A stretch of 28,636 nucleotides of DNA from CAYVTM01 sp964454645 (GTDB lineage Bacteria; Bacteroidota; Bacteroidia; Sphingobacteriales; Sphingobacteriaceae), in NCBI GenBank assembly GCA_964454645.1, contig CAYVTM010000015.1:1-28636 (forward strand), read 5' to 3'. The translations under genes were made by a program, and so were the position numbers. Positions within the stretch are counted from its first letter, which is position 1. Each line of letters starts with the position of its first letter. This document shows positions 1-12,000 of this stretch, piece by piece. Under the pieces are notes generated by a model. The model was given only the letters and a program-made list of their open reading frames with translations. It did not search any database and was not told the DNA's origin.

Positions 1-3000
1 TATTGATAGTGATGATCAGTTGCGCTGTATCACAAAGTACCGGATTACCGTTATCACATACTCTATACGTTAAGGTATCCTGACCATGATAGTTCAGATG
101 CGGCGTGTATGTATAACTTCCATAAGCATTAAATACAATCGTTCCATGCGAAGGTCCTGCAATAACTTGTGCCGAGTTACTAAGCGCCCCATCCAAATCA
201 TAATCATTCGTTAACACATTCCCTGAAACCGGTGAATCCTCATCCGTATTTTGTACATCATTTACTGCTACGGGTGCATCGTTGATGCTATTAACCGTGA
301 TGAACAATATCGCCGTATCGCAAAGAGCAGGGGATCCCAAATCGCATACACGATAAACCAATGTGTCTTTACCGAAGAAGTTTAAATCCGGAGTATAAAT
401 AAATGAGCCATCAGCATTCAAGATCGTAGTTCCGTTTCTTGTGTTCTCTATCACACTTACGGTTAAACTTTCCGAAGCATGTATGAATCCTGCGTCCGTA
501 TCGTTAGCGGCTACATTTCCTGTTCCCTGCTCATCTTCATTAATTGTGATGTAATCGTCCTGTGCAACAGGTTTATCATTTGTTACGCTCAGCACTCCAT
601 CATCCCCCACTACAAATGAATAGTTTGGTGAAGCAAGTGTCCCGATCGAATTTACATATATGTCGTAATTTCCAACCGGACTGGATACCAGTGCCGGAGT
701 ACTCAGGTCCGGAGTTCCGCTTAGATTCACATCTGCTAAAACCTCATCATTTACAAATCCGGTAAGATGATGGGTTAATGCAGGATTAGCGGCGCCATAT
801 ACTTTCGTTTTATTATCTGCATGTACACTTAAGGCCGCTTTGCTAACAGTAAGCGTTCCCTGATCAAGACTAATATCATAATTTGCAGTCACATCCTGAG
901 CATCCGCATTTAAAATACTTAATGAACCCGGACTAATAACTGTCGGATAGCCTGATCCGGCTACATTTGCATTTCTTGCAGTACCTGCACTTGTGAGGTT
1001 TGCCGCAAGAATCAAATCTCCGGATAATAAAACTCCCGATGTAATAATAACATCCGAAGCATCTGTAGCGAAGATTAAGGTATCTCCATATACTTTCGAT
1101 TTATCTTTTGCTTTTACTGCCAATGAAGATTTAGCAATTGTTAATGTACCCGGGATATAGCTGATAGAATAATTATCCGAACTTAAATTTCCCGGAACTA
1201 TTGTATAATCACCTGCATTGATTGCATTCTGAGAAGTACCTGCATACGTTACCGAAGCATGATTTGTGATAACCGTAGAATCTTCTCCGTTTACCAAACC
1301 ACTGAACACTACTCCATTTCCTCCGATGTATTCATTTGCATCGTAGGATTTAAATGTATCTCTTGCAGTTACCGTAAGGTTCGCTTTCGTTACTTCTAAT
1401 TCTCCTGCTTCGAGCGTTATGTCGTAATTGCTTGTTTCATCCTGTAATGCCGTACCGATAATAACCGAACCCGGAGTGATGGCAGTTGCATACGGGCTTC
1501 CCGCAACGTCTGCCGTTGAAACTGCTCCTAAACTTGTAAGGGCCGTCGCTTTAATTGTATGCGGGGCAACCAAAGTTCCGCTGCTTAATGCTACTTCTGA
1601 ACCATTAGTTGCAAAAGTTTTTGTTGTACCGTAAACTTTACTTACATCATTCGCTGTTAATGTAATCGGTCTTGGTGTAATTTCCAGAGTTCCGTTTTCA
1701 TAAATAAAACTATAGTTCTGCGAAGTGTATCCATTCGGTACGATGTCATAGGTTCCTACATTTAACGGGCTTGGTTCCGGAGCTGAAGAACGTAAATAAC
1801 TGTTCGAAAGCGATCCGCTCAATACAGACTCTGTTTCACTGTTTACAAATCCCGTAAATACAACTGTATTATCTGTATTGTTATAGGCAATACCATCATA
1901 CACTTTAGTTTTATTTTCGGCCTTAACGATTAATGATTTTTTATCAATTGCAAGTATTCCTTCAACAATATTGATCTGATAGTTTGCAGCGCTCATCCCT
2001 GATACACCAATAGCATAATTTCCTGCATTGATTGCATTCTGAGACGATCCTGTATGCGTATAATTCGTAGAACCGTTTACTACGGTCGAATCCTCTCCGT
2101 TCACAAATCCTGCATAGCTGATTCCGTTCCCTCCCGTATAGGAAAGTCCGTCGTAAGTTTTAACATCATTGTGAACAGTAACTGTTAACAATGCTTTGCT
2201 TACCGTAAGTGTACCCGGAACCAGTGTAATAGTATAATTCGAAGTAACGTCTTCATCCGCATTATTTTTAATAAGTACCGATGCCAAATTAATTGCATAA
2301 GTATTTACGGATGCACTTGTCGGAGTTCCATCACTACCTAAGGAAACAGATTGAATGATATCATCTCCCGAAAGCGATCCTGAAGTAATCGTAATACCGC
2401 TTGCATTATTCGATAAAGCAATAATATCCCCGTAAGTTTTCGTTAAGCTTTTTGCCGTTATCAATAAAGCTTGCTGAGCAATCGTCAGTGATCCGTTTAC
2501 ATAACTTATCTGATAATTATCGGAACTGTATCCGGAAGGAATAATTGTATAAGTACCTACATTTACGGCACCCTGAGAAGTTCCGGAGTAGCCTAAGCTT
2601 CCCAATAGAACCGATGCGTTCTGAGACAATACAAAACCGGAATACGTAACTCCGCTTCCTCCGGAATATGCTGTACCATCGTACTGTTTATTTACATCTG
2701 TTGCTGTTATGATTAACGGAGCCTTGTTTACAGAGATGGTACCTGCGGTATAGGTAATGCTGTAATTGGAAGTAACATCCACATCCGAATTGTCTTTAAG
2801 TACAATACTGCTCAGATTAATAGCATAAGGGCTATTCGCCGGACTTGCATCCGCAGGAGTACCCGAGCTTGTGAGTGATGTTGAAGCAATATAATCTCCC
2901 GCATTTAAGGTACCGGAGGTAATCGTTACACCCGCTGCTCCGGCGGAAAGAGTCACCGCAGTTCCATATGTTTTTGTATGACTGTTAGCGGCAAATACAA

Positions 3001-6000
3001 TAGGCCTTTTATGAATTACCAATGTTCCGCTGACATAAGTCAGGGAATAGTTTTGCGGATTGTTTAGTCCGGATGGAACAATTTCATAGGTACCGGCAAG
3101 AACAGGTGTAACTGTGCTGGCTGCCTGCTTATAAACATAATTCAGAGATCCTGTAAGGATTGCTTCGGTCTCTCCGTTTTGAAAACCGGAATAGCTGACT
3201 GCATTCGGGCCGGCAAATACACTGCCATCGTACACCTTGTTCTGATCATTCGCCGCAACCGCTAACATACGCTTGTTAATGGTTAAAGATCCGTTCACAT
3301 AATTTATCACATAGTTTGCGGCATTTAATCCGCTTGCCGTTATTGTATAGGTTCCCGCATTTGTAGCGGTGGTGGCAGCGCCTCCGAATACAAGATCATC
3401 CGTATCTAATCCGCTTGCTGTATTTTCATTTTCACTATTTACAAATCCTGAATAGCTTACGGTATATCCGTCACTGTATATTAATCCATCATACGTTTTA
3501 CTTTTATTTTGAACGGTAACGGTAAGCGGTGCTTTGTTAACCGTTAAGCTTCCGTCCAAAAGTGTAATGATGTATTTATTGGTAACATCAGCGCCTCCGT
3601 TTGTAATGGTTATCGCAGAGAGACCGATGGTATGCGTACCCACGGTAGCGGTAGCCGGAACACCTGCCGCACTGCTCAATGTTGCAGCCGTAATCTGGTC
3701 GCCATCCACTAAAGAACCCGAAATAACGGTAAGTCCTGTACCATTGCCCGGTAAACTTGTTGCCGTTCCATACACCTTACTGATATTATCGGCTTTCACA
3801 ACAATGTTTGCTTTCACAACACTTAAAACCCCGTTCACGAGAGTGATATCGTAATTATCTTTTACAGATGACCCTAATCCGAAATCTGATTTAATATCTA
3901 CTTCGGATAGAGTAATTACATGATTGCCATAGTTTGCACCTGCAACCGCACCCGGACTGGAAAGGGTTGCTTTGGTAATCCGGTGTGTACCTAACACAGA
4001 TCCCGAACGTATGCTCACCCCTCTTCCATCGTTCGGGGTAAAGCTCACTGTGTTGCCATAGGTTTTGAAAATACTATCCGCCATGATTTCTACTACCTTT
4101 TTATGAATAGTAAGTGTTCCGGGGATATATGTAATGTTATAATTATTATTGACAGCTGTTAATCCGGATGGAGTAATCACATAGCTTCCCGCATTAACCG
4201 GGTTCGCTACCGGTGTGCCTCCCTGCGAATACGCATAGCTGAGCGTTCCTGTTAACTGAGCAATATCTTCACCCGCAACATAGCCGGCATCGCTAAAAGT
4301 ATTGCCTCCGCTGTAAACCAATCCGTCGTAAATTTTACTCTTATCATGCGCGGTAATCGTTAAAGGTTTAGGTGTGATGGTCAGCGTTCCTTTATGATAA
4401 TAAATAACATTATAGTTATCATAAATTCGTGTACTTGTTCCGATTTCAATATCGTAAGTACCCACATTTATCGCGGCCGGGGAAGTACCTGTATAAATAA
4501 CATCTCCTGTATTCGCAGCCGTATGCCAGGTATGACCGAAAACAAACCCCGAATCGGAAATTGAGTACGCGGAAGGTGTAAATATTTGTGCATCGTAAAC
4601 TTTATCTTTATTTTCTGCACGTAAGGCTACATTTCTTTTTGTTACCGTAAGATTTGCATCTACATAGGTTATATCGTAATTCGGAGTTGTTATTGTACCG
4701 GCACGCTTAATAACAACCGAGCTCAGATCCATCAGGTAAGGTGCGCCGTTGTTTACCTCTGCAGTATTTACAGCTCCGGCACTGCTTATAGTAACATTCG
4801 TTATGGTATTGCTGTCTGCAAGTGTCCCGCTCGTTACTTCAACATCCGAAAGCCCGAAAGTATAGGTATCTCCATATACTTTTGTATTATTAATTGCAGA
4901 GATGGTTATCGCTCTTTTTGTAATGGTAAGTTTCCCTTTTTCATAGGTGATGAGATAATTCGAAGTCTTAAAACCGGTTGCTCCCACAGCAGCGCTGGGT
5001 GTAATATCATAATCGCCGATATTTGCATTTTTATCAGCAGCCTCTGGGCAGATAAGCATTACTGAGCTTACCGATTCAGAGCCTGCATACGCTCCGTTTG
5101 TTAAGGAAAAATGTGTATTTACTAATGTGTATGAATCGCCATAAGTCTTTGTAGCATCATTGGCAGTAAGCTCAATCGGGCGTGGACTGATAGTTAGTGT
5201 ACCTGTTTGATAGGTAATCGTGTAATTTCCGTTCGTTGCTCCTAATCCGGAAGGTGTAATGGTATATACTCCTGCATCTATCGGAGAAGCAACAGGTGTA
5301 CCGCTCTGCGAATAATTAAAGGTCAATGTTCCCGTTAAATCAGAAAAGTCTTCACCCGGAGCATAGCCGTCATCAGTGTGTGTATTTCCCCCACTATACA
5401 CCAATGCATCATATTCCTTCGATTTATTATCGGCTTTAATCGTCAGCGGCCTTGGAGTAATAGTCAGCGTTCCTTTATGATAATAAATAACATTATAGTT
5501 ATCATAAACTCGTGTACTTGTTCCGATTTCAATATCATAGGTACCCACATTTTTTTCCGTCTGAGAAGTTCCTGTATAAATAATATCTCCTGTATGCGAA
5601 GCCGTGTTCCAGGCCTGGTCTAAGACAAATCCCGAATCGATGATCGTATAATTTGCGGGGGTAAATATTTGTGCATCGTAAACTTTGGATTGATTATTTG
5701 CACGTAATGCTACCGGCCGTTTGGTTACGGTAAGATTCGCATCAACGTAAGTAATATCATAATTCGAGGTTGTTACAGTTGAGCTTCGCATAATAACAAC
5801 AGAGGCCAGATCCATCAGGTAAGGTGTACCGTTGTTTACCTCTGCAGTATTTACAGCTCCTGCACTGCTTATAGTAACATTCGTTATGGTATTGCTTCCT
5901 GCAAGTGTTCCACTTGTTACTTCAACATCCGAAGTACCGAATGTATAAGTGTCTCCATAAATTTTTGTGTTATCAATTGCAGAGATAGTTATCACTCTTT

Positions 6001-9000
6001 TTGTAATGGTAAGTTTCCCTTTTTCATAGGTGATGAGATAATTCGAAGTCTCAAAACCATTTGCTCCGACAGCAGCGCTGGGTGTAATGTCATATTGACC
6101 AATATCCGAATTTACATTAGAGGCTTGTGGGCACGTAAGTGTTACCGTACTTACCGATTCAGAGGCAGCATACGTTCCGCTTGTTAATGCAAAACGCGTA
6201 TTTCCAATTGCTATTGAGTCCCCGTAAACTTTTGTCGTATCAAGCGCTGTCAGAGTAATCGGCCGCCTTGTAATGCTGAGCACACCATTCACGTATGTAA
6301 TGCTATAATTCGTATAAGCAAAATTACTGGTGCTTGCATTGATTACATACGATGCGCCAACATTTATTGCCTCTATCGCAGTACCTGTAAATGTCAATGC
6401 GCCCGATGTGCGGCCGCTTAATGAATCTTCTCCTGCAATAAAACCGGAATAAGTAACGGTATAGCCTCCTGTATATATCGCCCCGTCATAGACCTTCGTT
6501 TTACCTTCTGCCGTAACAGTTACCTGTTTTTTATTGATAGTGAGTGTGCCTTTTATGAATGTTTCTTCATAATTATCATAATCGACTGTACTGGTTTTTA
6601 TTTCAATATCATAGCTTCCCGCATTAACATCAGCCTGAGAGGCTCCGGTATAAAGAATACTTCCGCTGTTATTTGTTGCCGTTACGTTTGTCTCTCCATA
6701 AACAAAACCATCGTATGCTACTGTATAATTTTCTGTTGGGAAAATCTGTCCGTCATAAGTCTTGGATTTATGTACTGCAGTAATGGTCAGCGGTTTTGGT
6801 GTAACCACTATATTTACTGCAACTGCTGTTTCGTTCTCACATTTCTGAGCGCCGCTTACCGTAACATAATAGGTATGTGTGCCTACAGGAAGTTTATTCA
6901 CACTCAAAACACCTGCAACACTTACTGTAATATCTCCCCCTGTAGTGATGTGTCCTGTTTTATCCGGAGATGTGTACCATTTGAACTGAGGGTTTGCAAT
7001 AGTAGTAGGCCCACCTTCAACCGAAGGAGTAAGAACTGCCTCTGTACCATAAACAACTGTAGGCGCAGTTACTGAAATATCTGCTGTCTGAGCCAGGGGT
7101 TTCACTATAATCCGGACAAAATCGCTTTCATGCGGACTAAGGCAAGATCCCGAAGTAATTGTACGACGATAGTAATAATAGGTTGGTGAAGCATCGGCTT
7201 CATCCACACTTAATGTCGGTGGTTGGTAATCGGCAGTAGTATTTACCCCATCGGCATCAACCCAAGTAAAATCTCCCAATGCCGGGTTGAAGGGAAAATT
7301 AGAATTGGGAACACTCCATTGCTCCCATTTGTACGTATAGCTACCATCGCCTCCGGCAGGTGTACCTCCGGTTATAAGATCGGGGGTTCCGCTTACACAA
7401 ATCGCCGCTGTGGAAGATGCGGGAGCTGTTTGCGATAAGGCTGTTTGAATGTCTATATGTACAACGTTACTTTCAAGCGTACATCCGCCCGAAGTAACCA
7501 CCCGTTTGTACCATCTGTCGGCCGTTAATACAGGAGGGTTATAATCTTCTGAAATTCCGCCGGATGCTATGTTTGTCCAGGCGGTTCCATTGGTAGATTG
7601 CATCCATTGGTAGGCATAGTTTCCATTACCGCCTTCAGGTGTACTTCCCACAATAGCATCAGGATCTCCCGATGCGCAGAATATAACTGTAGCAGGATCC
7701 GTCAATGTATTGTTTGTAAGTTCCGGATTAACGGTAACCTGAATGGCAGTACTGATATTTTCTCCATCATCGGTACAGGATCCCGATGTTACAACACGGC
7801 GATACCAAAATGTATCAGGAGTGGAAATAGCTGTTAATGCATCGGAAGTATAGTTAGCTCCTGTCGCACCCGGAATGGTAGTAAACCCGGCACCTGCACT
7901 TGTGCTGGAAACTTCCCATCTGTAAGTATAAGTAGTACCATCGCCACCGCTTAGCACAGGCGGTACGCTTCCGGTAATAGTCGCTTTATTATTCGTACAG
8001 ATATCGGCTGCTGTACTTAAAGTATTATTTGCAATAGCCGGTTGAATGGTAATGGTAACAACATTACTGTACTTCTCACAGCTTACTCCGCTAACCGAGG
8101 TAATTTTACGGCGGAAGTATGTTGTTGAAGTAATCACTCCCGGGACGAAATCCTCTGTACTTGCAAGATTTCCTGCTACTCCGGAGCTAAAGTCTGAGGA
8201 GGAGGATTTCTGCCATTCGTAAGTGTAGGTTCCCGAACCGCCTGAACCCGGCTCCCCATCAATGGTTCCGGGATCTCCCGAAGCACAGAATGTATGTACT
8301 ACAGGAGCATTAATGGTATTTATTATTTCGGGTTGAACGGTAATTTCTATGACATTACTATTCTCTCCTTCTGTACAGGCTCCTGAACTTACTTTACGTA
8401 AAAACCAGGTTGTTTGTGTTAATGTTCCCGGACTGTAATTAGCTGATGTTGCCCCGGAAACATTCGTAAATCCTGTACCCGCACCCGTTGTAGATTTCAT
8501 CCACTGATAGGTATATATATTTCCGTCACCTCCGGTTAATCCGGTCCCTTTGGTACTTCCTGTTATCGTTGCGGGAGCAGTATTGTAACAAACAGATTGT
8601 GCTGAACTTATTGTATTTTCATCAATTTTGGGTTGGACAACAATTTTCGTCTCATCAAAAATTGCACATCCGCCATTATCAATCGTCCAACGGAAAGTAT
8701 AAGTACCGGGGGAATTCAAACCTTCTATTCCTGAATTATGCGCATTAGCAGAAGTGATGGAAGGAGTAACCGGACCGCTAATAAAGGTCCATGTACCGGT
8801 ACCGGTAGAAGGGTTATTTCCCGCCAAGATTGCTGTGGTCGTTCCTTCACAAATCGTTTGATCAGAACCTGCTTCGGCAAGCGTAGGGGGTTCGGTAATG
8901 TTGATCGTTACTTCATCGGAAGTATTTGCCGTAGCCGGGCAATTTCCGTTGGAGGTAGTCCATTGAAATACATAGGTTCCTGAAATTAGTCCTGCCAATG

Positions 9001-12000
9001 ATGCAGTTGCAGCAAATTTATTGGGAACAAAAACAGGCTCTGCGGCAGAGGCAGGTTTTTGTATTACAGACCACTCCCCATTTCCAATACTTACCGGATT
9101 CGCCTCTAATTTTATCGGGGTAGGATTGTATAAACAGATTGTTTGATCATCGCCTGCGTCCGCAGGATCGGGCGCAGCGTAGATAGTAACTTTTACATCA
9201 TCATAAGAAATACAAGAACCGTTTGAAATGGTATAACGCAAATTATATACCCCAGGAACAGCATTTTTTACGGTAACATCGGATGAATCTGCCGAAGGAA
9301 TAAATTCAGGGAAACCTCCGGGGCCACTAAGTATGGTCCAACTTACGGTTTGCCCCGCTTGCGGTCCATTTCCGCTTAAGTCGAACTGGGTTACACCGCA
9401 GTGTTCCATATCGGCACCTGCGAGGGCAATATCAGCCGGAGTAGAAGTGATGTTTACTGAAACTATATCGGATTTACTAGCACAAATTACTCCGTTCGAA
9501 ATTGTCCATCTGAACGTATATGTTCCTACGACCGGGGCGATGATCCGGGTAACAGCAGCATTGGGGGCATCGATGGCCGCAGTTGCCGGCCCGCTTTCCT
9601 GAGTCCAGGTACCAATTCCATAGCTTGGTGTATTTGCAGTAAGCACCACATCGCTGATACATTCGTTCAACAAATCGGAACCTGCATCAGCAGATTCGGG
9701 CTCTTTGCTGATTGTAATTTTAACAATGTCTTTATTCGTTCCGGAGCTTCCGCAAATTCCATTGGCAACATTCCATTCTAAAATATATATGCCAGGGGTA
9801 AGATTTGTAACAGTAGAGTTTGCTGTATTGGGGCTGGTGATAATGGGATTAGATCCATCGGGCTTAGTACTTACAGACCAGGTACCTATATTCGGATTAT
9901 CGACTTCCGTTGCCGCAAGTGTGACAGATGCCGTTTCATCGGCTGTTGGTAAACAAACTTCCTGATCGGCTCCTGCCTGAGCTATTGCCGGAGCAGGATT
10001 TATCGTTACACTTACTTCATCGAAATTATCCGGTGAGCAAGGAGTATTTTCAAGGGTATAACGGAACACATAAACTCCCGGGTCCATACCGGAAATTACT
10101 ACTGAATTTCCGAGGACAGGAGCAGGTATCAAGGTAGCGGCAGGACCCGAAACTTTCGTCCAAGTACCAATGGTTCCTGAATTTCCGGTTAATACCGTTG
10201 TTGTTACATCGCATAATTCTTTGTCGGCACCTGCATTTGCAGCCTGTGTAACAATAATTGTTAAAGTATCTGACGATGCATTACAAAATGCGCCACTGCT
10301 TACCGACCATTTTAAAATATACGTTCCGGAGATAAGATTCGAGACCGTTGTTCCTGCATCGGATGCATTTGCAAATGCTGGAGAATTCGGAGCGCTGATT
10401 ACGGACCAGATTCCTGTTCCTACCGATGGTACGGCAGCAGATAATGCTGTTGAAGCAGCATTACATACATAGACCGTATCGTCCGAACCTATATAAGCAT
10501 TTGATGGAGGTATATCAATTTTAATTTCTACTTCATCGTAAATGCTGCATGCTCCGTTGCTTACTGTCCATCGGAAAATATATCTTCCTGTTCCTAAACC
10601 TGATATTCCGGTTTGAGGATTATCAGGAGTATGAAGGATAGCGCCACCGGGACCACTCACTTGTGTCCACAAGCCTGTTTCATCAACTTCTAAAGCGCTG
10701 GCAAAAAGCGTTGTTGAATCAGAGTTTCCGCATAAATTTTGATCTACATTGGCATCCGCAATCAGAGGAGATGCAGCAATCGTAACCATAACGGTATCGA
10801 TGGAGGGAGTACACCCACCTTTATCTAATCTCCATGCAAATGTATAGGTTCCTAACACTGCATCCGAAAGTGTCTGATTATGTGCACCCGGATCGTTAAT
10901 GGTTAAAGTGTTCGGTCCGGATAATTGAGTCCAGATTCCGGTTTCATCTACCAATGGCGCATTTGCCGACAGACCAATGGTAGTAGTACTTGTAGTAATA
11001 CATTGGTTCGGGCCTGCGCTGGCTTTGCTCGGTCCTACATTCGAATTGGTAGTAATCACTACAGTATCGTATCCGGTTAAACATCCGTTCGAGATTTGCC
11101 AGATAAAAGAATAAGCAGTATTCGGTGATAAACCGGTAACAATCGATTTGGGGTCCTTATCATCTGCAATCGTTACACCTGCGGATGGTGTCACCGACCA
11201 TATACCTACTTCGTTTAATGCCGGAGTATTACCATTTAATTTTATTTCTGTTCCATTACATACGGTTTCGTCCACACCGGCTGCAATTGTAGTGGGAACA
11301 ACGTTCGCCACACGTACAGAAACATCATCCTGCTGATCATCGCATTTACTGTTTCCGGAAATAATCCATCTGAAAACATATAGACCATTAATAAGTCCTG
11401 AAACATGTGTATTCCGGTCAAAAACATCTGCAATGATCGCTGTATTCGGTCCCGCTACCTGCGACCATTTCCCGGTACCCACTACCGGTAAGCTTCCGGC
11501 TAAATCGGTTTCGTAAACATTACATGCTAAAATCTGATCGGTACCGGCATTCGATAAAGAAGGGTTTCTTGAAGTAATGATTTTTACATCCTGAAATACT
11601 TCGGAACAAGAACCGATACCGTTTTGCGTAAATTGCCGGATACGAATTGTATAGGTACCGACTTTGTCAAGCCCGGTTAGTACTAAAGGATTAGCAGCAT
11701 TATTATAGTTTGTCGTCCCGGAAACCCCTCCGATAATTGAATTGGCAGGGCCATTGATTAATGACCATTGTGTTGTATTTCCTCCGCTTGCTGAGAAATT
11801 AACAGTAGCACTTGTCTGATCGCATGCAAGTTCTATTGTTTCCGGAGAAATAAGCGATAAACTTGGTGACTGCGTATAACGAATATGATAGGTACCGGAG
11901 CTTTCACAATCCGTAACCGGATTTGAGATAGTATAGGAAAAGCTGTAAGGTCCGCCGGTATTGGATAATCCCGTTACCAAAGTTGTAGCCGATGCAGGGC

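Noticed and set aside
600..6810. CRISPR-like or non-coding tandem repeat
   Set aside because: Repeat spacing is 244-296 bp, units have diverged, and the reading frame is kept throughout: these are protein domain repeats.
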